Shown here one piece after another: positions 1-7,236 of a DNA stretch of 64,000 nt (within the stretch, counting starts at the first letter, position 1; every line of letters starts with the position of its first letter). The notes beneath the pieces were generated by a model. It was not told the origin of the DNA, did no database searches, and worked only from the letters and a program-made list of their open reading frames with translations. Origin of the DNA: Nocardioides sp. Root140 (lineage in GTDB: Bacteria; Actinomycetota; Actinomycetes; Propionibacteriales; Nocardioidaceae); assembly GCF_001426745.1 (NCBI RefSeq), contig NZ_LMFI01000001.1, positions 782,000 through 845,999 of the forward strand. The letters run 5' to 3'. Position numbers and translations under genes: made by a program.

Positions 1-2
1 AG

Positions 3-1028
3 AAGCCAGAGGACGTCGTGCCCTTCCTCGAGAACGTGACCCGGGGCCGCGGCATCCCGCGCGAGCGCCTGGTCGAGGTGGGCGAGCACTACTTCGGGTT
101 CGGCGGCCGCTCGCCGATCAACGACCAGAACCGCGAGCTGCTGGCCGCCATCCGTGAAGACTTCGCCGGGGCCGGCCTCGACCTCCCGGTCTACTGGGGG
201 AACCGCAACTGGGACCCCTACCTGACCGACGCACTCGCACAGATGGCCGCCGACGGCATCACCCGGGCCGCCTGCCTGGTCACCTCAGCCTACTCGTCGT
301 ACAGCGGCTGTCGCCAATACCGCGAGAACCTGGCCGAGGCCAGTGCCGCGGTCGAGGGCGCGCCGCGACTCGACCGGTTGCGCCACTACTTCAATCACCC
401 GGGCTTCCTCACCTCGATGGTCGACAGCACCCTGGCCGCATTGGCCGAGCTGCGCGACACCGAGCGCGAGGATGCCCACCTGGTCTTCGTCACGCACTCC
501 ATCCCGATCGCCATGGACGACGCCAGCGGACCCCAGGGCGGGGCGTACGTCGCCCAGCACCGCAGCGTCATGCAGGAGATCGTCGAGAGGGTGCGCCTGG
601 AGACGGGCCATCGCCACGCCCACGAGCTGGTCTATTGCTCGCGCTCCGGCGCTCCGCACGTCCCGTGGCTGGAGCCCGACGTCAACGACCATCTCGCGCG
701 TCTGGCGGCCAAGGGGTCGGTGCCCGTGGTGGTGGTGCCGATCGGGTTCGTCTCCGACCACATGGAGGTCGTCTACGACCTCGACACCGAGGCGGCCGCG
801 ACCGCCGAGAAGCTCGGGCTCAGCTTCGTGCGCGCCGCCACCGCCGGGATCGACCCGCGGTTCGTGGCGATGGTCCGTGACCTCCTGCTCGAGCGCGCGG
901 CCGCCGAGCGCGGGGAGGACGTCATCCGTGCCGCGGAGGGCAGCCTCCCGGCGTGCTGGGACGTCTGCGCGGCCGGTTGCTGCGCCAACGCCCGCGGGCC
1001 CGTGCCCGCCCTCGGCGGCCTCGATTGA
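3..1028 (+). CDS. cpfC: Coproporphyrin III ferrochelatase (5' end cut by window)
   Basis: Inserts Fe(II) into coproporphyrin III in the coproporphyrin-dependent haem pathway of Gram-positive bacteria. The reading frame is open from base 3; the text around [14 protein letters not shown] is the family's N-terminal signature, so the GTG at 18 is an internal codon and the true start lies left of the window. [13 protein letters not shown] stretch and the TH-SIP segment ([10 protein letters not shown]) are typical of actinobacterial ferrochelatase. The C-terminus has closely spaced cysteines ([10 protein letters not shown]), as in actinobacterial enzymes that bind a [2Fe-2S] cluster. The stop overlaps the start of the next gene by 4 nt. 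Family call is firm; the cluster is inferred from the cysteines. Confidence 0.93.
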   Translation, partial: KPEDVVPFLENVTRGRGIPRERLVEVGEHYFGFGGRSPINDQNRELLAAIREDFAGAGLDLPVYWGNRNWDPYLTDALAQMAADGITRAACLVTSAYSSYSGCRQYRENLAEASAAVEGAPRLDRLRHYFNHPGFLTSMVDSTLAALAELRDTEREDAHLVFVTHSIPIAMDDASGPQGGAYVAQHRSVMQEIVERVRLETGHRHAHELVYCSRSGAPHVPWLEPDVNDHLARLAAKGSVPVVVVPIGFVSDHMEVVYDLDTEAAATAEKLGLSFVRAATAGIDPRFVAMVRDLLLERAAAERGEDVIRAAEGSLPACWDVCAAGCCANARGPVPALGGLD

Positions 1029-1819
1029 ACACCGACCTGCTGAACCTGGCCCGTGAGGTGGCCGGCGAAGCGGCCGCGTTCGTCGCCTCGCAGCGGGCCG
1101 GTGGGGTCTCGGTCGCCGCCACCAAGTCGAGCGCCGTCGACGTGGTCACCCAGGTCGACCGCGACTGCGAGGCGCTGGTCCGCGAGCGGCTGCTGGCCGC
1201 GCGGCCGGGGGACGCGTTCCTCGGCGAGGAGGGCGGCGGAGCCGGCGGTGAGACCGGGGTCCGGTGGATCGTCGACCCGATCGACGGCACGGTGAACTTC
1301 CTCTACGGCCTCCCGCAGTACGCCGTCTCGATCGCCGCCGAGCAGGACGGCCGGGTGGTGGCCGGTGTCGTGGTCAACGCCGCCACCGGTGAGGAGTGCT
1401 TCGCCTCCCTCGGGGGCGGGGCCTGGCGTGACGGCGTACGCCTCCGGGTGCGTGGCCCGGCGCCGCTGGCCGAGCGCCTGGTGCTGACCGGTTTCAACTA
1501 CCAGGCCGGGACCCGGAGGGTGCAGGCCGCGGCGGTCGCGAAGCTGCTGCCCCTGGTGCGCGACATCCGACGCATGGGTTCCTGTGCCCTCGACCTCTGC
1601 CACGTGGCCTCCGGATCCGCCGATGCGTACGTCGAGGAAGGTGTCGCCGAGTGGGACTACGCCGCGGGCGCACTGATCGCCCGTGAGGCCGGTGCCCGGA
1701 CCGAGGTGACGGTCGGTCGGGACGGCAAGGAGGCCCTCCTGTGTGCCCCTGCGCACGGCTTCGAGGAGTTCCGGGAGGCCGTGGTTTCGTGCGGGTTCCT
1801 GGCCCTCGATCGGGAATAG
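1025..1819 (+). CDS. Inositol monophosphatase family protein
   Basis: A 264-residue Mg2+-dependent phosphatase of the SuhB/IMPase fold, probably acting on inositol phosphate or a related sugar phosphate. Metal-site motifs are in the usual order: GEE (67-69), [12 protein letters not shown] (81-92) and WDYAAGA (210-216). I choose TTG 1025 as start: it gives [10 protein letters not shown], the usual N-terminus, and overlaps the ferrochelatase stop by 4 nt, so the two are translationally coupled. An upstream in-frame start at 953 would add 24 arginine-rich residues read from inside the ferrochelatase and is unlikely. The substrate cannot be told from sequence. Confidence 0.88.
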   Translation: MNTDLLNLAREVAGEAAAFVASQRAGGVSVAATKSSAVDVVTQVDRDCEALVRERLLAARPGDAFLGEEGGGAGGETGVRWIVDPIDGTVNFLYGLPQYAVSIAAEQDGRVVAGVVVNAATGEECFASLGGGAWRDGVRLRVRGPAPLAERLVLTGFNYQAGTRRVQAAAVAKLLPLVRDIRRMGSCALDLCHVASGSADAYVEEGVAEWDYAAGALIAREAGARTEVTVGRDGKEALLCAPAHGFEEFREAVVSCGFLALDRE

Positions 1820-1856
1820 GTGGACCCCGGTGATCGTTGCAGCCGAGACATCGTGT

Positions 1857-1881
1857 GGAATGCGCGTGCATGTTCCCGGTT
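1857..1881 (+). promoter_or_regulatory. Possible sigma-R/SigH-type promoter before DUF4193 gene
   Basis: GGAAT at 1857-1861 and GTT at 1879-1881 are 17 nt apart. This resembles the actinobacterial oxidative-stress sigma factor promoter (GGAAT, about 18 nt, GTT). One short match in GC-rich DNA is weak evidence. The rest of the 1820-1957 gap shows no other clear signal. Confidence 0.25.
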
Positions 1882-1957
1882 GATGGTGCACAATCTGGCG
1901 CCGGGACTCGCGCGAACAGACGACGACGCGACCGCAGTTGATTGACTGGAGAAGTTG

Positions 1958-2248
1958 ATGGCGACCGATTACGACGCACCCCGCAAGAACGAAGAAGACC
2001 AGGGCGAACAGAGCATTGAAGAGCTCAAGGCCCGACGCCACGACAAGAACTCCGGCAAGGTCGACGAGGACGAGGCCGAGGCGGCAGAGTCCTTCGAGCT
2101 GCCCGGAGCAGACCTGTCCCACGAAGAGCTGGCCGTCGAGGTCAAGCCCCGTCAGGATGACGAGTTCACCTGCATGAGCTGTTTCCTCGTGCATCACCGC
2201 AGCCAGCTGGCCGATGCCAAGAAGCTGATCTGCAAGGACTGCGCGTAG
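1958..2248 (+). CDS. DUF4193 family protein (zinc-ribbon-like)
   Basis: A 96-residue acidic protein nearly restricted to actinobacteria. The first 65 residues are hydrophilic and rich in Asp/Glu/Lys. The C-terminus carries CMSC and CKDC pairs (CxxC ... CxxC) that look like a zinc ribbon. ATG 1958 is preferred over TTG 1955 because it follows GGAG at 1948 with good spacing and gives MATDYDAPRK, the usual start of the family. It is a single-gene unit, followed at once by a strong terminator. Function is unknown; a nucleic-acid or RNA polymerase-linked role has been suspected for such zinc ribbons, but nothing here proves it. Confidence 0.85.
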   Translation: MATDYDAPRKNEEDQGEQSIEELKARRHDKNSGKVDEDEAEAAESFELPGADLSHEELAVEVKPRQDDEFTCMSCFLVHHRSQLADAKKLICKDCA

Positions 2249-2267
2249 GCGACAGCCCCGACACACG

Positions 2268-2302
2268 AAGAGCCGCAACCCCGACGCGGGGTTGCGGCTC
2301 TT
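2268..2302 (+). terminator. Rho-independent terminator (perfect 16-bp stem)
   Basis: AAGAGCCGCAACCCCG (2268-2283) is exactly complementary to CGGGGTTGCGGCTCTT (2287-2302) around a 3-nt loop. It lies between the convergent DUF4193 and DUF4235 genes and can serve both; the arm ends give short A and T runs on either side. Confidence 0.9.
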
Positions 2303-2322
2303 GTCGTTGGCCGGAGGACCGG

Positions 2323-2667
2323 TCAGTCGTTGATGCCTGACGCCAGGACGTCGCCCGCGTCGGAGCTGCGCGAGGACGACGCCTTGCCGTCGGCCTCGAG
2401 GCCGGGCGGCAGGTGGCCGGTCGACTTGGTGAAGTAGTTCGCGGCCTTGCGGGTGGCCAGCATCTTGACGATGGCGACCGCCGTACCGCTCACGGCCGCC
2501 CACATCACGGCCTCCCACAGGTCCACGTCGGGGTCCGCCGGATTGGCCGGGGGAGTCTTTCCCGTCGCTGCCTTCCAGCCGCCGTTGAGCGCCTTCTTGG
2601 CGATCGCCGCGCTACCGAGCGCGGCGCCGAGGGAGAGTGCCGACCATGCCTTGGAGCCGGATGCCAT
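2323..2667 (-). CDS. DUF4235 family small membrane protein
   Basis: A 114-residue protein with two hydrophobic stretches (about residues 6-24 and 54-73, the latter WEAVMWAAVSGTAVAIVKML), matching actinobacterial DUF4235 membrane proteins of unknown function. The start at 2667 is fixed by an ideal AGGAGG ribosome site just upstream (2671-2678 on this strand); the longer frame to 2700 begins upstream of that site. It is the downstream gene of a minus-strand pair with DUF3093, separated by a 228-nt structured spacer. Confidence 0.75.
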   Translation of the reverse strand: MASGSKAWSALSLGAALGSAAIAKKALNGGWKAATGKTPPANPADPDVDLWEAVMWAAVSGTAVAIVKMLATRKAANYFTKSTGHLPPGLEADGKASSSRSSDAGDVLASGIND

Positions 2668-2704
2668 CAGATCCTCCTGGGGGTTGGAATGCGTCCTCAC
2701 CCTA

Positions 2705-2887
2705 GACGAGATGCCTGGAGGGGACCTGCCGGGCTCACGGTGCCCCGCATTCCGACCGGCGGCGTTGTCCTCGACTCGACGGGACTCCGTCCCGCCTTCG
2801 CTCGTCCGCCTTGCCGGATCGGGCGCGGATGCCCCGCGAGCTGATCCGGCACCCCTTGGAGCATCTCGTCTGGACGAGATGCCTGGA
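2705..2887. repeat. Structured intergenic element bounded by a 15-nt direct repeat
   Basis: GACGAGATGCCTGGA occurs at 2705-2719 and again at 2873-2887. Between them are three inverted repeats: CGGGAC/GTCCCG (2780-2794), TGCCGGATC/GATCCGGCA (2812-2820 and 2843-2851) and GCATCTCGTC/GACGAGATGC (2861-2882). The block fills the 228-nt gap between DUF3093 and DUF4235, where I see no believable gene. It looks like a REP/MITE-type element, but only one copy is present in this window. Confidence 0.5.
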
Positions 2888-2895
2888 GCAAAGGC

Positions 2896-3345
2896 CTACG
2901 GTGTCGTGACCGCGGCCAGCGCGGCGACCAGTCGGTCGGGGTGACGCGTGCAGACCAGCCAGTACGGCGTGGGGTCCGAGGGGTCGGTGATCTCGATCCG
3001 CACGGAACGCTTCAGGTAGGGCCGCAACAGCAGGTAGGCGCGGGCATCGGCGTCCACGCCGGCCACGCGTCTGGTCCCCTCGGCGTCGAGCGCCTCGGCC
3101 GCACCGACGTACGAGAGGTCGATCCGGGCTCGCCCGGCGCGCAGCTGGCCGTCGCCGACGACGATGCGCGCGGCGCCGTACATCAGCAGGCACGTGGCCA
3201 TGAGCGCCAGCGCCCCCAAGCTGATCAGGGCGGCCGCCAGGATGGAGGGGATCGCCACCGCGATCGCGAACCAGAGGGTCGCCACGAGCATGGTTCCCTG
3301 CACCCACCAGCGCAGCGACACGGTGAGCTGTTCGACGTACTGCAC
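2896..3345 (-). CDS. DUF3093 family membrane protein
   Basis: A 149-residue protein with two adjacent transmembrane helices (about residues 18-58), then a soluble domain containing YLLLRPYLKRSVRIEITDP and DPTPYWLVCTRHPDRL, which are hallmarks of DUF3093. In actinobacteria it often sits divergent from dut, as here (52-nt gap). GTG 3345 is the start, with a weak purine-rich site (GAAAGG) upstream. Function unknown. Confidence 0.85.
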   Translation of the reverse strand: MQYVEQLTVSLRWWVQGTMLVATLWFAIAVAIPSILAAALISLGALALMATCLLMYGAARIVVGDGQLRAGRARIDLSYVGAAEALDAEGTRRVAGVDADARAYLLLRPYLKRSVRIEITDPSDPTPYWLVCTRHPDRLVAALAAVTTP

Positions 3346-3384
3346 GAGGACCAGCCTTTCATCCCGGTGCCCATGACACGCAGG

Positions 3385-3390
3385 TAGGGT
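3385..3390 (+). promoter_or_regulatory. -10 box of leaderless dut promoter
   Basis: TAGGGT ends 7 nt before the dut ATG and there is no ribosome site in between, so the mRNA probably starts at or next to the start codon. Confidence 0.55.
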
Positions 3391-3397
3391 CGGTCAC

Positions 3398-3877
3398 ATG
3401 TCAGTTGCACCGGTCCCGGTCCGCATCATGCGTCTCGACCAGGACCTTCCCTTACCGTCCTACGCCCACGACGGCGACGCCGGCGCCGACCTGATGACCA
3501 CCGTCGAGGTGACCCTGGCGCCGGGGGAGCGGGCGATGGTCCCGACCGGGATCGCGCTCGCCCTGCCCGACGGGTACGTCGGACTGGTCCATCCCCGTTC
3601 CGGTCTCGCGGCGCGCCACGGCCTGTCGGTCGTGAACGCCCCCGGCACCATCGACGCGGGCTATCGAGGCGAGATCAAGGTGATGCTGATCAATCTCGAC
3701 CCCCACGAGGCCGTCACGCTGCACCGTGGCGACCGCATCGCCCAGCTGGTGCTGCAGCGCTTCGAGCGCGCCGACTTCATCGAGTCGGAGACGCTCGATG
3801 ACACGGCGCGTGGAGCGGGGGGCTACGGTTCCACGGGTGGTTTCGCCACCGCAGACGCACAGAGGAGTGCCCAGTGA
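3398..3877 (+). CDS. dut: Deoxyuridine 5'-triphosphate nucleotidohydrolase
   Basis: Hydrolyses dUTP to dUMP and PPi, keeping uracil out of DNA and supplying dTMP synthesis. All five trimeric dUTPase motifs are present in order: DAGAD (motif 1), PRSGLA (motif 2), the uracil-binding hairpin [16 protein letters not shown] (motif 3), [10 protein letters not shown] (motif 4) and the P-loop-like [10 protein letters not shown] (motif 5). At 159 residues it has the normal length. The gene overlaps the DUF3710 gene by 4 nt (GTGA), a pairing common in actinobacteria. Confidence 0.97.
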   Translation: MSVAPVPVRIMRLDQDLPLPSYAHDGDAGADLMTTVEVTLAPGERAMVPTGIALALPDGYVGLVHPRSGLAARHGLSVVNAPGTIDAGYRGEIKVMLINLDPHEAVTLHRGDRIAQLVLQRFERADFIESETLDDTARGAGGYGSTGGFATADAQRSAQ

Positions 3878-4587
3878 AGTTCGGACGCAAGTCCCGCACG
3901 ACCGAGGAGTCGCCCGCAGCCGAGGAGAAGGCTGCGGAGTCGGGCACCGAGGTCGGAGCGGACGTCGACGAGAAGTCTGACGCGACCGCTGACGAGAACG
4001 CGGACGCCACGGCCGACGCGGAGACCCCTGACCCGGCGGGCGCGCCGCGTGACATCAGTGAGGTCGACGTCGAGAACGACGGGGTCGACCGCATTGACCT
4101 CGGCGGCATGCTGGTCGCCCCCGCGGAGGGCCTCGAGCTCCGGCTCCAGGTCGAGGAGGCCTCGGGCGAGGTCCAGAGCGTGCTGATCGCCGGGCCCACC
4201 GGCGCCGTCGAGGTGCGGGCCTTCGCGGCTCCGCGCAACGGCGACCTGTGGACCGACGTACGCCGCCAGATCGCCTCCGAGACCGCGCGTCAGGGCGGCA
4301 CCGCCACCGAGCAGGAGGGCCCGCACGGCACCGAGCTGGTGTGCCGGCGCAGCGTCCGCGCGTCCGACGGCACCACCAGCCAGCAGCCCTCGCGGGTCGT
4401 GGGCTTCAACGGGCCCCGCTGGTTCCTCCGCGCAACGTATCTCGGCACCCCGGCGGTCAACGGCCAGCTGGCGGGCGCGTGGGAGGCCGCCGTGGCCTCG
4501 CTCGTCGTACGCCGCGGTGACGGGCCGATGGCTCCGGGTGACCAACTGCCGATCGTGGTGCCTCCGCAGGCACGCCGGGTCGGTTGA
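3874..4587 (+). CDS. DUF3710 family protein
   Basis: A 237-residue soluble protein with a low-complexity acidic N-terminal tail (about residues 1-65, rich in Glu, Ala and Asp) and a globular domain with [18 protein letters not shown], typical of DUF3710. GTG 3874 overlaps the dut stop by 4 nt, so it is co-translated with dut. No catalytic motif is visible. The dut-DUF3710-OB fold-DUF3159 order is conserved in actinobacteria but the function is unknown. Confidence 0.85.
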   Translation: MKFGRKSRTTEESPAAEEKAAESGTEVGADVDEKSDATADENADATADAETPDPAGAPRDISEVDVENDGVDRIDLGGMLVAPAEGLELRLQVEEASGEVQSVLIAGPTGAVEVRAFAAPRNGDLWTDVRRQIASETARQGGTATEQEGPHGTELVCRRSVRASDGTTSQQPSRVVGFNGPRWFLRATYLGTPAVNGQLAGAWEAAVASLVVRRGDGPMAPGDQLPIVVPPQARRVG

Positions 4588-4592
4588 GTCAG

Positions 4593-4598
4593 TAGCCT
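4593..4598 (+). promoter_or_regulatory. Possible internal leaderless promoter
   Basis: TAGCCT lies 6 nt before the OB-fold gene ATG and directly after the DUF3710 stop. It may give a second, leaderless transcript within the dut operon. No ribosome site is seen for this gene, which supports that reading. Confidence 0.45.
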
Positions 4599-4604
4599 GT
4601 TCCC

Positions 4605-4976
4605 ATGGCCGAAGGCAAGGAGCGCAGCCGACTCCGGCGCGCGATCAGCAGCTGGGCGAACAGCACGGACCAGCACGCCCGTGACCTGCGTGAGAGCGTC
4701 GCCACGTCCGGCCTGACCACGATCGAGAACGCGCCGGACCGCGAGCGGATCCGGCTCACCGGCACCCTGCGCACGGTCACCCTGCGACCCCGTGGCGGAG
4801 TCCCCGCCCTCGAGGCCGAGCTGTACGACGGCACCGGCGTGATCACGCTCGTCTGGCTGGGCCGTCGCCGGATCACCGGCATCGACCCCGGCCGATCCGT
4901 CACCGTCGAGGGTCGCATCGGACTCCAGGAGCGCACCCGCGTCATGTACAACCCGCGATACGAACTGGCGCCGTGA
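4605..4976 (+). CDS. OB-fold nucleic-acid-binding protein
   Basis: A 123-residue protein with an OB fold from about residue 45 to the end: RIRLTGTLRTVTLRP, LEAELYDGTGVITLVWLG and GRSVTVEGRIG follow the strand pattern of tRNA-anticodon/RecG-wedge OB domains. It probably binds single-stranded nucleic acid; the partner is unknown. Its stop overlaps the DUF3159 start by 4 nt. Confidence 0.8.
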   Translation: MAEGKERSRLRRAISSWANSTDQHARDLRESVATSGLTTIENAPDRERIRLTGTLRTVTLRPRGGVPALEAELYDGTGVITLVWLGRRRITGIDPGRSVTVEGRIGLQERTRVMYNPRYELAP

Positions 4977-5710
4977 ACGACAGCGAGCCCGCAGCGCCGG
5001 AGGGCCAGGCCTCCCGGCCCACGACCGAGACCGTCGAGGCGCTGGTGCGCAGGCAGCTGTCGACCGCCCTCGGTGGCCGACGCGGCATGGTCGAGGCCGC
5101 CGTGCCCACGATCCTGTTCACGGCCGTGTTCCTCTCCACGAAGAACCTCCAGCTCGCGCTGGGGGTGAGTGTCGGTGCGGCACTGGTCGCGCTGGTGGTG
5201 CGCCTGGTGCAGCGCTCCTCGATCCAGTTCGTGGTCAATGCCCTGGTCGGGATCGGCATCGGCGCCCTCTTCGCGTTGCGTGCGGCGCGGGCCGGCGGCG
5301 ACGCGAATGACCAGGCGCTGGCCTACTTCCTGCCGGGCCTGCTCTACAACGCCGGCTACGCCGTCGTGCTCTCCCTGTCGTGCCTGACCCGCTGGCCCCT
5401 GATGGGGTTCATGGTCGGCAGCGTGACCGGTGATCCGACGGCCTGGCGCCAGGACCCCCAGATCGTCAAGCTCTGCAGCCGCCTCACCTGGGTGCTCGTC
5501 GCGCCGTGCATCCTGCGCGTCGTCGTCCAGTCGCCGTTCTACCTGGCCGGACGCAGCGGGTCGATGGACAAGGACGCCGCGATCGCGGCCCTCGGCATCG
5601 CCAAGATCGCGATGGGCTGGCCGCTCCAGCTGGCCGCCCTGGCGCTGATGGTGTGGCTGCTGGCCCGCAACGCGACGCCGATGCGGGAGCCCCAGCCCGA
5701 CCCGTCGTGA
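4973..5710 (+). CDS. DUF3159 family membrane protein
   Basis: A 245-residue polytopic membrane protein with about six hydrophobic segments. It starts with RRQLSTALGGRRGMVEAAVPT, the usual opening of DUF3159. GTG 4973 overlaps the upstream stop. The family is actinobacterial and may be a transporter-like protein; no substrate is known. The stop codon at 5708-5710 falls inside the first 21-nt repeat unit: the last codons GAC CCG TCG TGA are repeat sequence. Confidence 0.85.
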   Translation: MNDSEPAAPEGQASRPTTETVEALVRRQLSTALGGRRGMVEAAVPTILFTAVFLSTKNLQLALGVSVGAALVALVVRLVQRSSIQFVVNALVGIGIGALFALRAARAGGDANDQALAYFLPGLLYNAGYAVVLSLSCLTRWPLMGFMVGSVTGDPTAWRQDPQIVKLCSRLTWVLVAPCILRVVVQSPFYLAGRSGSMDKDAAIAALGIAKIAMGWPLQLAALALMVWLLARNATPMREPQPDPS

Positions 5711-5827
5711 GTTTCGCTCGACCCGTCGTGAGTTTCGCTCGACCCGTCGTGAGTTTCGCTCGACCCGTCGTGAGTTTTTCTACGCGCCTTGAACTGGCGA
5801 CGGGTCGCCTTGAACTGGCGACGGGTC
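5699..5827. repeat. Convergent array of 21-nt GACCCGTCG repeats
   Basis: On the plus strand, GACCCGTCG plus TGAGTTTCGCTC repeats exactly at 5699-5719, 5720-5740 and 5741-5761, with a diverged fourth copy at 5762-5782. On the minus strand, GACCCGTCG plus CCAGTTCAAGGC occurs at 5827-5807 and 5806-5786. Both sets start at the stop codon of their gene (DUF3159 and TrkA), so the arrays face each other. GACCCGTCG of one set can pair with CGACGGGTC of the other and may end transcription from both sides. The tandem copies have no spacers, so this is not a CRISPR array. Confidence 0.85.
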
Positions 5828-6491
5828 ACTCGGGGCGGGGGACCAGCATCCGCTCGAGCCGCTCCTCGACCTCCGCGGAGACCACGAACAGCAGCTCGTC
5901 ACCGGCCTCGAGCGGCTGCTCGGCGTCGGGCGTGTAGACCTGACCGTCGCGCAGGATCGAGACGAGGGCACAGTTCTCGGGCCACGGGATGAGGCCGGTC
6001 GGCTCGCCGACGTACGGCGACTCCTCGGGCAGGGTCATCTCGACGAGGTTGGCGTTGCCCCGGCGGAAGGTGAACAGGCGCACGAGGTCGCCCACCGACA
6101 CGGCTTCCTCGACGAGGGCCGACATGATGCGCGGGGTCGACACGTTGACGTCGACGCCCCACGCCTCGGTGAACAGCCACTCGTTGTTGGGGTGGTTGAC
6201 CCGGCCGACGGTGCGGGGGACCCCGAACTCGGTCTTGGCCAGCAGCGAGGTGACCAGGTTGGCCTTGTCGTCACCGGTCGCCGCGATCACCACGTCGCAG
6301 TGCTGTAGGCGGGCCTCCTCGAGCGAGCTCAGCTCACACGAGTCGGCGAGCAGCCACTCGGCGTCGGGGACGCTCTCGGGCTTGATCGATCCGGCGTTCT
6401 TGTCGATCAACAGCACCTCGTGGCCGTTGTCGATGAGCTCCCGGGCGATGGAGCGGCCGACTGCGCCGGCTCCGGCGATGGCAACACGCAT
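5826..6491 (-). CDS. TrkA-type potassium uptake regulatory subunit (second)
   Basis: A 221-residue RCK protein: an N-terminal Rossmann domain with MRVAIAGAGAVGRSIARELI (GxGxxG, dinucleotide binding) and D at the end of the second strand (LLIDK), then a C-terminal TrkA_C domain (about residues 140-221). It binds NAD(H) or a nucleotide and gates a K+ transport protein. The start ATG 6491 shares one base with the stop of the first TrkA gene, so the pair is one operon, like ceoB/ceoC of mycobacteria. Its stop codon TGA is part of the first base block of a 21-nt repeat. Confidence 0.92.
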   Translation of the reverse strand: MRVAIAGAGAVGRSIARELIDNGHEVLLIDKNAGSIKPESVPDAEWLLADSCELSSLEEARLQHCDVVIAATGDDKANLVTSLLAKTEFGVPRTVGRVNHPNNEWLFTEAWGVDVNVSTPRIMSALVEEAVSVGDLVRLFTFRRGNANLVEMTLPEESPYVGEPTGLIPWPENCALVSILRDGQVYTPDAEQPLEAGDELLFVVSAEVEERLERMLVPRPE

Positions 6492-7156
6492 CAGTTCTTG
6501 TCCTCCGGGCCGGATTCGATCACGGTGTACGCCGCGGCGGCGTTCTCCTCGCGGATCACCACGTGGAGGAGGTCGCCCTCCTGGAGAACGGTGTCCTTGT
6601 TGGGCAGCATGCCCTCGCCGAGCCGGTCGATCCAGGCGATCCGGACCCGCGCCTGCTCCTGCAGGTCGATGGTGCGGTGGCCGATCCAGGGCTCGCTGAC
6701 CGGCAGCTGGTCGACGCGGATCGTCCCCGACGGGTCGCGGAAGTCGGGCTCGGCGCCGGCCGGGAGGATGCGTCGCAGCACCTGGTCGGCGGTCCACTTC
6801 ACGGTGGCGACCGTGGTGATGCCGAGGCGCTGGTAGACCTCGGCGCGGCCGGGGTCGTAGATGCGGGCGACGACCTGCTGGATGCCGAAGCTCTCACGGG
6901 CCACACGCGCGGCGATGATGTTGGAGTTGTCACCACTGGAGACCGCGGCGAACGCGTCGGCCCGGGCGATGCCGGCCTTCGCAAGCACTGCCTGGTCGAA
7001 GCCGTAGCCGGTGACCTTGTCGCCGTTGAACGATGGTCCGAGGCGTCGGAACGCATCGGGGTTGTTGTCGATGATGGACACGGTGTGGTTGCGGTCCTCG
7101 AGGCTGCGGGCAAGCGTGGAGCCCACCCGGCCACAACCCATGATCACGACATGCAC
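6491..7156 (-). CDS. TrkA-type potassium uptake regulatory subunit (first)
   Basis: A 221-residue RCK protein with MHVVIMGCGRVGSTLARSL (GxGxxG) and IIDNN at the second strand, followed by a TrkA_C domain. It should form a heteromeric ring with its downstream partner. GTG 7156 is the start; a TAGCGT box 7 nt upstream suggests a leaderless mRNA. It is divergent from the KimA-like permease, which is a likely target of this pair. Confidence 0.92.
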   Translation of the reverse strand: MHVVIMGCGRVGSTLARSLEDRNHTVSIIDNNPDAFRRLGPSFNGDKVTGYGFDQAVLAKAGIARADAFAAVSSGDNSNIIAARVARESFGIQQVVARIYDPGRAEVYQRLGITTVATVKWTADQVLRRILPAGAEPDFRDPSGTIRVDQLPVSEPWIGHRTIDLQEQARVRIAWIDRLGEGMLPNKDTVLQEGDLLHVVIREENAAAAYTVIESGPEDKN

Positions 7157-7163
7157 AGCGCAG

Positions 7164-7169
7164 ACGCTA
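7164..7169 (-). promoter_or_regulatory. -10 box of leaderless trkA promoter
   Basis: Read on the minus strand, TAGCGT lies 7 nt before GTG 7156 with no ribosome site between. Confidence 0.5.
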
Positions 7170-7222
7170 CCGCAGCGAGGGCCGCGTGGTGCGGCGGTGC
7201 GTCATGTGGCCCCGGATGGGGC

Positions 7223-7228
7223 TAGCCT
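7223..7228 (+). promoter_or_regulatory. -10 box of leaderless kimA-like promoter
   Basis: TAGCCT lies 8 nt before GTG 7237. It helps choose that start over ATGs at 7204 or 7216 and GTG/ATG codons further left. Confidence 0.45.
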
Positions 7229-7236
7229 GTTCGCTC

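Noticed and set aside
5699..5827. CRISPR array
   Set aside because: The repeats are directly adjacent with no unique spacers, only 21 nt long, and there are no cas genes.
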